Assembly (NCBI GenBank): GCA_029378245.1 | Contig: JARKIF010000104.1 | Coordinates: 52,156-116,155, forward strand | Source of the DNA: Roridomyces roridus | Lineage: Eukaryota > Basidiomycota > Agaricomycetes > Agaricales > Mycenaceae | Direction of reading: 5' to 3' | Length of the DNA stretch: 64,000 bases | Shown here: piece after piece, positions 1-12,757 of the stretch | How the letters are laid out: each line of letters opens with the position of its first letter | How positions within the stretch are numbered: position 1 is the stretch's first letter | Program-made: the position numbers and the translations under genes | The notes under the pieces: model-generated | Database searches by the model: none | What the model was told of the DNA's origin: nothing | Seen by the model: the letters and a program-made list of their open reading frames with translations, nothing else

Positions 1-2000
1 CCAGGCACACTTTGGACCGTGGCGGAAGTCGTTGCTTTGATAGCAGAGTGAATGCATGCAGGTTGTTTAATCACGGTGGAAGTCATTGATACTGGAATGA
101 ATGCATGCTCTCGATGGCGGCGAAAATGGTGCTCTCGATAGCTCAAGACAAGCACCATTGTGATAACAGCAGACAAAAGTCGTAAAAGGGACGCTCTCGA
201 TAGCGTAAGACCAGTAAGGTATGCCCACGATACAGGCAGTTGTACATGGATGAGTACGGCCCGCAGGTACAAGTTGGAAGGATCCCGACAAGATAGATAG
301 TGCACTTACATATCAACTTCAAAATATTCCGACGACCTGGAGTGAAGGGATACCAGTACCAGCGCTCAGGTACATCAATGTAATCAAGCCAACCAGCGCT
401 TGAGGATATGAAAACGGAAACGGAATGCCTTCGATGGCGGAGCGTCCGCGATGACGAGCCTGACCAACTCGAGTATTCAAGGATATGGGTGTCAATGCCT
501 TCAATGGCCAGAAACAGGAATTCCAGTAATTGAGGATACAGCTGGGATGCCGTCAACGATGGCAAAGAGTCCCTGCGATGATGATGTTGAAACCAAATGC
601 CGTCGATGGCAAAGCTCGTCTTCGATGACAAGATACAAGGCACCTATTAGACGACGAAGGGAGGAGCAAGTTCGCCGCTTTCGATAGCAGACAGAGCTAC
701 CCAGCGGCTGGGTGCAGGGATGCGTACTCTGAAGGGGCGCTCGATGGCCTAGGAAGGATAAAAATTCGATGTTTTTGAGAGCAGAGGAACAAGCCCTTCG
801 CTTTTGAGAGCAGACATATATACAGGGCCATTCGGCGCCGGAGGACATAGATGCGTACTGTAAAAGGGTGCTTGTAGGTTAAGGAGGATGATGCTCAATG
901 CCTTCGATAGCAGAAGAACCAAGTTTCGACAGCAGACAAACGGAGCTTCCATAGCAGAGGAACAGGCCTTCGATGACAGAGCAACAGAGCTTCGATAGCG
1001 GAGAAACAGAACTTCGATGACAGAGCAACAGAGCTTCAATAGCGGAGAAACAGAGCTTCAAATTTAACAGCGGAGGAACAGAGTAAACTCGCCGTTGATG
1101 CGCCGAAATGTGGAGTTCACGTGAGTGCAAAGAGAATAGGCCTATATTCGTCCGTTGTGTTATAGTCGAAGAGGCCGCCTCAGACGAGGGTGTGAAGGTA
1201 AATGCTGCGAATCAGTAAGGGGGTCGTAGTCGTCTTGCATGGTTCGGGTAAAGAGGGCAAAGTAAGACATAAGCTGGACTTGAATGCCGATGATTGTAGT
1301 CAGAACTCAGAACCGTTCCGTAGAAGCCAAAGTTGTAACCCAGACTGTCAGTTGTTCTTGGGGCCGTGGACGTATGTTGCCGATGGAAACCCAATGGCCA
1401 AGAATAACAAAGAGTTGACGTGTTCGGTAGTGCAGGGAGAAAGTTAGCCAGCGCTCGACGGTATAGATGCATGGATGAATATGAGCTCGATGCCCAGAAG
1501 AACTCAACACTTTCAATAGCGGAGGAAGAAATATGATCCAGCGCTCGAGGGCAAGGATGGGAACTCGATGCCCGAAAGTCAACACTTCCAATAATGGAGG
1601 AAGAAAGCAATCCAGCACTCGAGGGCATGGATGCACGAAAGAGTGGGAACTCAAAGCCCAGAATGATTGCGCAGGATCCAGCGCTCGATGGCATAGACAT
1701 ATAAATGAGTGGGAACTCGATGCCCAGAAGAGCTCAACACTTTTGATAGCGGAGGAAGAAAGCAATCCCGTGCTCGAGGGCGTGGATGCGTATAACGAAC
1801 GAACGGGAACTCAATGCCCAGAAGAATTCAACACTTTTGATAGCAGAGGAAGAAAGCAATCCTGCACTCGAAGACGTGGATGCATATAATGAACGAATGG
1901 GCATTTGACGGCCAGGAAGAAGCCGATAGCAGGGAAGCACGGGGCGATCAAGTGCTCGAGGACATAGACATGTTGCAGAAAAGAGTTTGATGATCCGGGA
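1..2000. repeat. Degenerate minisatellite block
   Basis: The stretch is made of diverged, imperfect direct repeats. Around 890-1085 short units of about 25-30 bp built on a core like TTCGATAGCAGAGGAACAGAG recur in tandem. From about 1444 to 1900 a longer unit of roughly 60-100 bp recurs about six times; each starts near GCGCTCGAGGGCATGGATG, passes through AACTCGATGCCCAGAAG and ends near GATAGCGGAGGAAGAAAGC. Similar TCGATGGC and CGATAGCAG cores are scattered through 1-850. Reading frames on both strands are low-complexity products of the repeat and show no protein family signature. I see no gene here. Confidence 0.75.
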
Positions 2001-5000
2001 CAGTGAGACCGTTAACAGCCCGGAGGGAACGAAACCGACTAACAGCGAGGATGTATAGTAATTTGTCCAATGGACGGGCCGTGATGGTATACGGGGCTCG
2101 TAATTGATGGAGAAACATGGGTGGTAAAGCAAATAGGAAGCCATAGGACCAGTGGATCTCACCCTAGTCCCAGCTGCTAGTCACGTAAGTTGTCCCATTG
2201 AAAGCCCGAGGTCTCGGTGAGCCAAGTGTATCCACAAGGAAACAGAGGATGACAAGTGTTCCCAGCGGTGAAAACGAGAGAGAGCAGAGCCAATGTAGCC
2301 AGAGAAAAGTTTCGGAGACTCTGGAAGGTGGATTCGTGGATGTAGGCGCTGCATTGCACGAAGTGCTGGCAGATAGTCGTGGTGTGAGAGAGAAGTGCGG
2401 ATCAGTGATTACTGTCATTCCGCTGTCACAAGAACCCGTACTGATCTCACAAGCTCATCAGTATTTCACCGTCGTCTAAGACCGGAGATCTGATTGAAAG
2501 GCGACACCGTCGTCACACCGAGGCGTATCTCAGAAAACCTGCTCTATGCTGGGAGACTGAGGGCATCTGATCGCGACTCTAATCGCAAATCAAGCAGATA
2601 ATATATTCTCGACCCATTAAACACATAACCATTACTGGGTTTGTTTTCGAGAATCGCTGAAACGCCGCCCGAATCATCAGGTACGCGGACCCTGTGGCAT
2701 ACATAAACTGCCAGAGGAGGGTTTTTCCCCCTCGGCCGCGCGTTACGGCCACGGTGTTCTTCTTGGCGTCTGGAAATAAAATAGCTGGCAACCCCGTCTC
2801 CTGTTCCAAGCTTGTGAGTACTTACAGAATAATTGATGACTAATCGGTCGGGCGCCTCGGTGGACACTCAACATTAAGTATCACCGCGCATCAGCAAGTA
2901 CTAGTCGGGTAGATGCGACAGTTGGAGCGAGCGCTCGGTTCGGATCGGCGATTCTCAACGTTCAGTGCGTTGGGATCCGATTCCGATTCTGAACCCACGG
3001 AACTCCCGGAACTGGTTTGTACCAGAGTGTACCAGCCAATATAAGTGACTACCAACATCTCGTACAATGATTCAGTCCGATTTATTCGGACATTCTACGT
3101 ACGTAGCCAACAACACGCAACACCGACGGCCGTCCGAGGAACAACTGTCATGATCAGTGTCCAAGGTATATCAGGCCGATAAACACACACATAAATGCCA
3201 GGTACTCTGGTATGTACACTGGCTCTTCCGGGCGCCTGTGCAGAGGATCGGCGAATTGAAGCCGCGAAACCCGCACGCGGATCTTTGCTTGAGCTTGGTC
3301 AGGTCGCTTGATGCGCATAGTATGTACTTGGAGTGCAGTGGGCGCCTTCTGAACCCTAAATTCGAAATACATGCAAGAAGACGAGGAGTGGCGACTTCGG
3401 TGAGGTGAGAAATGGAGTTGGCCCCTCCTGCTTTTCTTCCAGTGTTGCCCAGAGACGAGATTCACAGATGGGTGTCTCGGAGGCAAGCACAGGCAAGCAC
3501 CCGTTTCGGTCTCCGTTCGGTAGGACCGGAGGTACCGGTGGAGTTGAATTCGAAACAGGAATAACCAACCGTCCGGTAATCTACTGGACCACCATCGCCT
3601 CAATTGTCCGCCAATTGCACCGCCTCGATTCAATCAATAGAAGTATCGCCTAGCCTGCACAGTTTCAAGTAACTTGTGGGAACACAGTTGGAACACAGAA
3701 ACCAAATCTGGCACGAATGGGACAAGGATTGCTCTATACCATTAGCAGAAACGCCTGTGGCAAGTAAGTACTAGTACGGAACTGCTCCAATATTTTCTCA
3801 CGGTTGATGAACGGCCTGGGAACGTACTCGAAGCTTTTGCGGCACTTCGGAACACTTGACCGCCAGTCATGTCTCTCCCACAAGAGGACGGCTGACGACG
3901 GTCAACGTCACTCGCCCCAGAGGGAATCGGCTATCGCGGAACATCGCGCTCTTTAGACGCCGATGACGGGTCTCGTCGGGTTCCGTCGTTAAATTTGACG
4001 CTCATTTTTTTCTGATACACAGGCAGGAGGGATGACCCACCTCCCGCGACGATTTCCTTCGTGATGAGATCTCTGTATTGGATAACTGCAAACGGGTTTC
4101 GGTATGCGGCGCCGTTTAGCCTAGCCAGTAATTACGTGCAATAAATCTTGGGCTGTAACCAGGGCAGGAATATCATTGACAGCGGCGGCCCTCGGGAAAA
4201 TGTTAACATGTCAGACATACGCTTATGCTGAGAATATGAATGTATGAGTGAGGGGACACGCGATCCCTGCGTAGAGGAATAGAAAGATCTCAAATTAATG
4301 AATCGGCTCGATGGAATACGCTATGCCGACTTTTGTAGGCATTCCAACCAGCTTGAAATCCACAGATACCCACCCTGATGCTGATGGGCCAAGATCTCAC
4401 CTGTCTGATCGTTATTTTGCTTCCAATTTGCTTCCCTTTGTTTGAACACTGTGCAACCTGGGGCACATGAAAATCATGTCCCTCGGTACCCCCCCAATTC
4501 ATGGCGGGATCCCATGAATATCAACGGGATGCACCCTAAAATCACCCGCCTTTCAGTGAAGTGCCCAAACTCAATTCATGTGTGTTTTCGACGTTTTCAT
4601 GTGCCTTTTTCATGTTATCTCGACATGAAAATGGCTGGAAAGCAGGTGAGTCCAATTTGAGTCAGGCTGGATGATACCGAATACTATTATCACGGCACCA
4701 ACTTTCAAATGCAAGGAACATGAATTTCAAAAGATATGTAGGTGATACAGAACAGTGTGCTACCAGCGCCCGCCCCGCTTGCCTCCGCCTTCGTCCGTCA
4801 GAAACAACTTGAGTCGAGAACTTTGCCACGGCTGCGATTCATACTAATCAGCATCCTCGAGCCGCGGACATCAAAAGAACATACCTCAAGTTGCGAATAG
4901 CGGAAGAGGAAAGTCTCGTGGAGAGGGAGGGATTGCGGGTGCATGGGTGAGAGCAGTAGAGGGTGGGGTACGCACTAGATATGAAGAGACAGAGTGAGCT

Positions 5001-6299
5001 GTCGGCGACTCAGCGTTTCAATTTGCTGGCCACCATGGTCGTATCGGGTCAGAAGAGAGACAATACAGCGAGGTCAATGACGCACCCGACGCACCCTGAC
5101 CTCTTCAGCGAGTCGCAATATCCAGAGCTTGAGCCGTACGCCCAGTTGTGAGTGCCACGGCCGACTAGGAATGCAAGCCTGCAGGCGGATTCGAGGTCGG
5201 ACTTGGTCCTACAGCCTACAGGTGTCATGAGCGTCCGGAAATGATCGCAAGCTCCGTGTTTTCATACAGTGTGGCCCATTGGGACTCCTGGGAGAAAGGA
5301 GAGGGAAGACGAGGCGGGGGCGGAAGGGAGATGAGCGTTGGGAGGAAGAAGTGGAGCGCCGTGACAGGCGTGACACCACTGACCTCATCCGCAGCACCCG
5401 CTCCACACACTGAATATTCACCCTTCTCAAGTCCGTCTCCATGCAAATATCCCACTGTGGAACGAGGTGGTCGTCGAGGGATATCCGGACGGGAATTGGT
5501 TGATTGAAGAACACCCTAATGTTGATGCACAGGAGTGCGTGTACAAATACGATCTGTTGATATTAGAAACAGGGGTCTTCCCGGGTTGTCCAAAGCCACC
5601 ATCTAAAGTCGACAAGCGTCCTGCGTCAACAGATTCACAGTCAGAGCGAAGGGCCAACCCCGCTTTACGTACGGCCCTGCTCTGTCACAGTCTCGGGGTG
5701 GTTCTGCTGGAGGCTCCCTGCTGGTCAACCCCTCTCCTGGCAATATCCCGACAATGACTCTCTCCTTGCTTGACGACTTCTTTTCCCCACCCACCCTCCC
5801 TTCTTCGACGTTCATTCTCGCTGCTGTCGGTGTTTGGTTGCGCATAGACGCCGCACCACGGGTCGTATGCGCGAGGGGGAGAATAGGGGCTAGAGGCATG
5901 CCGCCGGCCCTGGGGCTTACTGGAGATGGAGAGAGCGTGGATGTGTGTCAAGGATGGAGAGGGAGCAGGAAGGAGGCGTACGAGGATGGAAGGAGAGGGC
6001 CCTGGCGATGGAGTGTCGATCGACCGAGTATGGTCAGCCCGGCCACGGACGGGAAAGCCCCAAGGTCCGTGGATTGTCCGGGTTGTCGGCAAGGGGGAGA
6101 CGGCACAGAATCTGCGGAGGGACAGGCTCCTGGTCACGGTGTGCAGGACCCGAGCGGTATGCTCATGGACAGCCGAGTACTAGGGCGGCGAGTCGAGCAG
6201 AGGATGCTATCGGGACGCTATCGGGACGCATTACGACATTGCCATCAAGTACGACGAGCCGACGGTGTGGTACGCCAAGACAAAGATCAGGTCAATTTA
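2001..6299. other. Gene-poor stretch, no supported gene
   Basis: Several frames of 60-150 codons exist on both strands, but none shows a recognisable domain, a consistent exon series or a signal peptide. The segment 5240-6180 is rich in purine runs and gives long but compositionally biased frames on both strands. I find no RNA gene or clear terminal repeats. It may hold decayed transposon sequence. Confidence 0.4.
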
Positions 6300-7095
6300 G
6301 TGATGCCGATGTTCGGTTCAGAACCGATCCGAACATGTGCGAACCCCGAACCGGACCCAAGGTGCGGTCCGGCGGGTGGCGGTGGAACCGCACCGAACCT
6401 GAGGTGCGGTTCAAGGTTCAGAGCATCTGAAGAATTTTGCACCGGTGCGGACCGGTGCGAACCTGTTCGAACCTCCCTGAATTGGCTTCTTCAGATGGCC
6501 AAAATCAATCAAAATCCAGGTTTTGATCATTCGGGTGGTAGTCACCAATGATTCCCGGCATCATCGGCCCCATCAGCCGCTGCTTGACATTGATGATCAG
6601 CACCAAAATCTCTGATTGTGGGCTCGGCGGCATCGGCAAACCGTTATCTGAGTGACCATCTTGATGTCGGCAACAAAAGGGGCTGTCTCCTTGGGTGGGT
6701 TCAAATCAAATCTATACCCAGCTGGAAGAGAGTCCATCATCACGGGCCATATGTATGCTATCGCGGACACCATCGTGCGTGGTGGGTTGCTTCAACATGG
6801 CACAGCTGCTGGTGTATGGCAGCTCACCACCGCTCCACTCAAATTATATTAAACATGGGTTCATATCAGAGGTCTCTAGTTATTTTCTATGAGTTCCAGG
6901 CGAGGGAAAAAAATTGAGGTTCGAACCTCGACGAACCTGTTCGAACCCCGCACCGAACCTCTGGCGGACCGAACCCCAGGTGCGGTGCGGGGTTCGGCAA
7001 TTTGGGTGGACCGAACCGCCGGTGCGGTTCGGGGTTCGAAAAAATTAGCCCCGAACCGAACAAGACCGGACCGCGGCAACACTACAATTCCTCGA
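6300..7095. repeat. Paired GC-rich repeat arms around a 430-bp core, possible foldback element
   Basis: Two arms, about 6315-6475 and 6915-7080, are packed with variants of CCGAACC, GGTGCGGTTC and GGGGTTCGG, many mutually complementary. Both contain GAACCTGTTCGAAC. Between them lies about 430 bp of ordinary AT-richer sequence. Each arm can fold on itself and with the other, so the unit resembles a foldback or MITE-like repeat. I found no transposase frame and could not define a clean target-site duplication. Confidence 0.5.
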
Positions 7096-7525
7096 CCGAA
7101 TACAGGCCCGCAACTTCGCAGAAATTTTGGATGGCGGATCGGATTGGGGTGGTCAAAGGATGGGATTGTGGAGTTCTTCGGGTTAGGCTGCACTCACGGC
7201 TGGGCTCCAGGGTGAGGGGGAGTTTGTGGATTTTGTTCGTACACGCACTCCTGTGCATCAACACCTAACTCTATCAATGTTCATTTACAGCTTTCTCTTT
7301 GATTTTCATGCATTCTCCCATGATTTCAGTTTCACTGATTCAGCCGATTGTTCCTGAAATTCACCGACGAGGCCATGATTTTGTCCACGAGGTGCAGTAC
7401 GTAGAAATCACTGGATAATGCCTCAATGACCCAAGACACATATTTTATTCATTTCAGGCCACAGGCCCTGATTTTGCTTGTTCATGGCACGGTGACATGA
7501 AACTCATGTGCCGATGTTTTCACAG

Positions 7526-7977
7526 TGCGCAACCGTGTACGCCCTGCGTCAGAAGGGGCGATCAGGACAAGTGCAAATGGCATGTGGTCGAACCAGTGTG
7601 AGTTTCTTGGCCATACAGGGCGTCTTCGATACTAAAGGACGTCCAGGGCCGAACGCTACGTCCCTATCGCAGAGTACGAGGCGCTGCGCTCCCGAGTGGG
7701 CGCTCTGGAAGCATTCATATCTCACCTTCCACGTGCCGTGCTGGCATCAATGCCTCCCGTTCCGACGGCGCCAGCGAGGCAGCAGCCATCTCCATATTTC
7801 GTGACGTCCTCCCCTCCACTCCCATCACCGACCCAGGCCTACCCACCCCACGTGTTCCACTCCCCCGGGCTCGACGGCCACTCACCTCGACCCCCACCGC
7901 CAGGACCGCCGACGTGGGCTACGCATCGTGGAGGGACTAATCCAAGAGGTGTGCACCGGCCATCTCATTGCGAGTAG
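7526..7977 (+). pseudogene. Fragment of a Zn2Cys6-type transcription factor
   Basis: A short exon (7526-7597) preceded by a good acceptor (TTTTCACAG) encodes the second half of a fungal binuclear zinc cluster, with PCTPC and DKCKW as the cysteine pattern. A perfect GTGAGT donor at 7598 and an acceptor ending at 7637 join it to a second exon (7638-7977). That exon encodes a short heptad-like segment (AERYVPIAEYEALRSR followed by VGALEAF) typical of the dimerisation helix after such clusters, and then a proline-rich tail. The first half of the zinc cluster (CxxC..KxxCD) is not found upstream, where the GC-rich repeat at 6300-7095 lies. I infer a truncated regulator gene rather than a working one; a distant first exon is the alternative. 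Confidence 0.5.
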
Positions 7978-8159
7978 CGAACTCACGCACGCAGAATATG
8001 GGAATTCACCGACGTCACGATAACAACCCCCCCAACCGCGCGCTAGCCTCTTCCGACCCGTCTCAGCCGGGTGACGTTCATGGATTCGTCCGAGTATCAT
8101 CCGTCTCCCCGCCCGATGTCGTGTCGATTTATCACGTTTTCTCGGTCCCGTGAGGCGAA

Positions 8160-10340
8160 GCTTTTGGGTCCATGGTTGGTGGTTGCGCGCGTCTCAAGCA
8201 ACCCACGCAGAGACCATGACGTCGGGTTTACACTGGTATAAAGAGCAGTCTTGTGCCGTGGTGGCCTTGCAAACCGTTCGTAATTTATGTGTATGTTTCC
8301 ATTGGCTCAAATTTAAATGCAAGAACTGTCGCCGAAATGAAATACGGCCGTGCCGTCTGTGCCGTCAATCCCCGTGATGGGAGCGAGAAAGATAAGCAGG
8401 TACGGGCAGCAGCCCGTCCGATTGGCAGATGCTGGATTTGAGCCTGGATTGCCGCCGGGATGAACGAACGAACGTGGATGGTGCGTTGATGTTGGCTTTC
8501 GAAGATTCTGAAGCAGAGGAGCCAAAGAGGAGCCGAACTTGGAAGATGGACGTCGAGGGTTTGTCGGAAGCGAGGCGAGGAGTACAACTGGTGAGGCATA
8601 GAATTGAGTCGACAACTTGGGATATTGAGGCTGTCCCCTTCAGATCAAGGTCGGCAAAAGCATGAATATTAATGTGGATGGGGAATCGCCGGCATTTTAT
8701 TTTTTCTGCTTCCACAGATATTTGCATTTCACTTCAGACCACAGAGATTGGCTGTTGGGACTCCGAGGCGCGGAGAGCATGAAGGCGAAGAGCAGGAAGC
8801 GATTGATCAGATCATGATATGACTCAGGTGGTCCGTGCGCCGGATTCCCAGCACGTGATTATCAGGGGCTTGATTCCACACCACCACGACTCCTCGCCCA
8901 CTCTTTTCTCCGCGCGTCCCACTCTGCCTTGCTGCACCACAGGACGATTAATTCTCGACGTTCTCCAACTCAGGCAGAGCGGATGATTGGACTGCTCGGA
9001 GCGGGCATGCCCATCGTGAATCAGATTCGTGATTCGTGAGTGGTGGTCAGTCCTAATGAGTCTTCACTCGATGTTGGTGTTGACTGGGTGTTCCTCCTTC
9101 GTTCAGATTCGGAATGATACCGCCAGGCCCAAGGGATTCCGCAGTAACCTTTCGTGGCAGAATTATCAATGTATCAAGTTCTGAGTGACACTGGGTCGCG
9201 AATATGCTGCTCCTGGTTCGATTCCAGGATGGTTAATCGATGTGATGTCATTGTCGCGTTTTTTTTTTTTCACTCTAGATCTATGCTTCCACGACTCGAC
9301 GGGTTTGCGCCGCCGGCATTGTTCTTTGATTCTTCTCTGCTCCGCTTCGTTCAGGGACCGGATTGGGATCTCTGTCGGGCTCTGATGCCCGTTTCTGGAG
9401 CCAATCAGCAATCTTGGATCGGTGCGCGGCGCGAGTTTCATCGCTTGATTCAAGCCCAGGCTTTTGGACTTATATCATCGACATTGACCCCTCCTCGGGT
9501 CCGTTGTGCTGCCATACACGGGAGATGGCTTGGGAAGACGAGTACAATTACGACGGTGTACGCGAAGAGCGCGCAGAGTCGGGATGCTGATGGTGCTGCT
9601 TCTGTTCGTCACCTTTCCCCTCTATCTCGACACACACAGGCTGTTTATATAGGACCTTGCAGGGTGTAGCACCGGATACACTGTCGACAAACCTCCACGC
9701 CGCATTCCCCGAATGCGATATCGTTATTCCGCAGATCAGGGCGAGGAACGAACCGTTATGGTCGAGCCTGAGGCTATCGAGATGACGAGATAAGAGCTCC
9801 GCGTCGTCCGAGTCGGGCGCAGCTGCGAACTGACGAGGAGAGCTGGCTTGCGGTTGACGGATAGTCACAGCGAGCTCGCGCGTCCACTAGCACTCAGACG
9901 CGTGATGGACCTTCGAGTGGCAATATTGATTGGTGAACCACTCTGAATCCTCACTTAGTTCATGTACCGCCTGCGTTCGTACTCCAAACAACTGTAACTA
10001 GGACTCTATTATGATCACAAGGTCTAAAATTACAAGTACAACTTGTCGACATGCTGCCAGCCTCCCGCTCGAGTCTCCTCACATCTCTAACTCCGCGATT
10101 GCTACTCTGATCGAGACTGAACCGGTGATATGGTGCGTCTCAATATCCCCACCTCGATAGCGACCGGTAGAAGATGGCTATGCCAAACGGGCTGGTCGTG
10201 TGCGTGGCTCGTGCATGGGCTACACGTTCCGGTTTCGTCAAAATCGAAGGTGGTGGGCTGGTCAATGTCGAGGTGCTTCGGATCTTTCCTCCCCCTTCTC
10301 GGATCTCCCATGAGAGTGCATACCGGCCAACGCACGCTCG
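8160..10340. other. Stretch with no supported gene
   Basis: Several 60-120 codon frames lie here. A segment on the minus strand (about 9750-9870) reads as plausible coding (residues such as SPRQFAAAPDSDDAELL) but I could not join it to other exons or recognise a family. A tRNA-like T-arm near 9214 is discussed under rejected items. Confidence 0.3.
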
Positions 10341-10344
10341 TCGA

Positions 10345-10641
10345 TCACGACGACAGGTATCCATCTCTGCTCCCGCCCCTGACTCCGACTCTTCTCATAG
10401 AACTGACAAGCAGCGTCGTACTCGTCCGCTTCGTCGCACTGGTCGAGCAGGGAGAAGAACAGTGCCACGGCGTGGCGGCGCCTAGTACGGCGAAGAAGAG
10501 GATATAGCCGAAGAGGAGGGACTCGAAGCTAAGGAGCGTCCGGCTGAAGGCGCGGAACGTCGAGGTGGTTGTACTTGTGGCAGCAGCAGCGAAGACGAGC
10601 GGTGGGCAGGGCATCGTCAGCTTGGGTGCTGGCACACTCAC
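10345..10641 (-). CDS. Possible small membrane protein, unrecognised
   Basis: A minus-strand frame of up to 98 codons; the likelier start is the second methionine (MPCPPLVF). It contains one hydrophobic helix (LLFGYILFFAVLGAAT) about 45-60 residues in. A TATA-like element (AGTATAAAGG on the minus strand, about 10676-10685) lies about 60-70 bp upstream. The part after the hydrophobic helix is arginine- and serine-rich and may be intron or out of frame. I do not recognise the family. The promoter-like element and helix are the only support. Confidence 0.25.
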   Translation of the reverse strand: MSVPAPKLTMPCPPLVFAAAATSTTTSTFRAFSRTLLSFESLLFGYILFFAVLGAATPWHCSSPCSTSATKRTSTTLLVSSMRRVGVRGGSRDGYLSS

Positions 10642-12757
10642 AATGGGCAGCGGCGGCGGAGAGCCGCTGGCTCGTGCCCTTTATACTAGGATTAGCACTT
10701 AGTCCCCGGTGACAGGCGAAAGATGGCAGATTGGCATGGCCGAAAATAGCCAGCGATCGCCTGGTTGGGGTCGCTCAGATCAGCTGGTGGCGACACAGTA
10801 TCCGGGAAAAGCCAACCACTTTGCATGCAGGTCGGCCATTGTTCCAATTTTGATCAAAATCTCGAGTGCCTTCTGTTGGTCTTCTGCGGCGGATTTGGGA
10901 GCAGTCGGGAAGGGTGTGAGTCATGATCAGGGACAGTCGGAGCCACGGTGGGCTTGTTGATCCTTGAACGGATACGTATTCGGACACGGGTTCCATGGTG
11001 CATCACCGTGACCCGCGGGTATAACTGTGATTTCCAAAATGATCAGTTCCGGCGATGGCCGTGTTGTTGTGGGACTTGAATAGTATATTTAGTACTCATT
11101 CTTCGATCTGGCTACTGCCAGTTGGGTGCATAGTTAGGTTGATTTCAGTGTCGGTTTGGTTCGACAGATGAGATGGCCGCGTTCTCCCGAGCTTGTCCTT
11201 CCGCCCGAGCACGATATGCAACGGTTTCATTCTGTAGTTGCTCGAGCACTCGTTGAAGGAGCTGAAGAGAGTCGCCGTCCATTGTGTGGTGCTGGTGGTG
11301 CGGAGGACAGAGATGATGTGGCAGTGTTTGATGGTGCTGCTGATTTTTGATCGCAATCACCGGGTCAGTGATCTTTGCGAGCTTACATGACAACAACTTC
11401 GACAAGACTAAAAACATCGTCGCCGGTGTGTCTTGTTGGTACTCGTGGTGCTGCGGGGACTTGAGTGCAGTCACTGCAGTGATTTGTAGCGGCGAGGAGA
11501 TACTGTACCATTTCAATCGCAAGTTCAGTCACAGGTCACAGATGCGCCTGAACTGAACTTAGACAACTGGGGTCACAGGTCACCGGGGACCTTGAACTTG
11601 GGGACAAATTAGCCAAAATAGGCAGAGTAACTTGAAGTACATCTTACATATTACAATTTACACAGACCCACAGAGACCATCCCGGCAGGTAAACGTATGC
11701 CAATGAAATTCAAGGCCAAACTAACAGCCCCGTGGCCTATCCACCATGGCAACCCAAACACCTCAATAATCCATTCCAAACGTCCAAAGAACAGCATTCC
11801 CAAGTAGGAGATCCGCACCATCGAATGGCTCATAGCTCCCCGTCCACGTACTCTCCTTCCGGCGCTGCAGATCATGCTGTCGAACGGATTCTTGTACAAC
11901 GGGGATTTAAACAGCCTCGCCCGGCGGCCCACATTGTGTAACAAATTCTGATGAGGCTCCCCGCAGGTTAAATCGGTTGCGAAAGGGTCTCATCACGGGC
12001 GAGGCGGTACATAATACCACCAGGGCGAAGGAAGGACCCCAGCACCTATAAAAGGAACGGGATCAGGCCTGCGAGAGTTGCGGAATGTGAGTCCTGACGT
12101 GCATATTCGACATTCGGAGTACTTAGTTGGGCCGATGTCCCCGATAGAAGGCTCACGTGAGACGCAGGTGAGGACAATCAAATTGAATTTAGGCTTCGGG
12201 TTCCAGGAGCTTTGAGCGTTTGAGCTGGAGCCCCGACGTCGGCACAGAGGAGAAGAAAAAGACAGAAGATATTAGGTAAGTGAATTGATTGATTGATTGA
12301 TTGATCCATGATGAATCACGTGGCTCCAGATCAAGCTGATTTCAAATATTCTCCAGACCCAATGGCTCTCGACGAGCGGACTTCTAAATCCAGTAAAATG
12401 CGAGTCTTCAATCGTCAAGGCAACTCACAACAGCTGTGTGATCTCTGGCCTTGTGCTCAATTCAGAACAAGGACCGCCCGATTCGCCTTGTACTTTCGGA
12501 ACGCACCCCTACTTATATTCACGCCGTACATCTTCCATGCACATATCTATGCTCCCAGTTACGCGGGCTACTACTCTACACGCTGTCCAAAAAGCAAGAC
12601 GACTACTGCAAGCAAAACAACACGAAGAGCAAAATCACAACTACAACGCTACAAAACAATGTCCGACTCGAGAGCAAGAGAAAGAGAGGACGACTGCGGG
12701 GTAAATGGTTGATGAGCAGTCATGAATAGTGGACGAACGAAGGTGCGTACTCATAAC

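Noticed and set aside
1..2000. CRISPR-like array because of spaced repeats
   Set aside because: The units are imperfect and contiguous rather than identical repeats with unique spacers, and the genome is clearly eukaryotic.
2544..2867. Overlapping minus-strand frames with plausible-looking residues
   Set aside because: Two different frames look equally good over the same bases, no start context or splice sites support either, and no family is recognised.
5754..6551. Long plus-strand frame of 265 codons
   Set aside because: The composition is biased, other frames over the same region are equally long, and no domain or conservation signal is visible. It also runs into the GC-rich repeat.
9130..9230. 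tRNA-like sequence on the plus strand: T-arm CCTGG-TTCGATT-CCAGG with a 6/7 acceptor stem
   Set aside because: The T-arm and acceptor pairing are good, but over 91 bases I could not fold a convincing D-arm or anticodon arm. It may be a decayed leucine-type tRNA.
12283..12305. Short GATT microsatellite
   Set aside because: Five units only; the matching place in copy B has fewer. Ordinary slippage with no sign of function.
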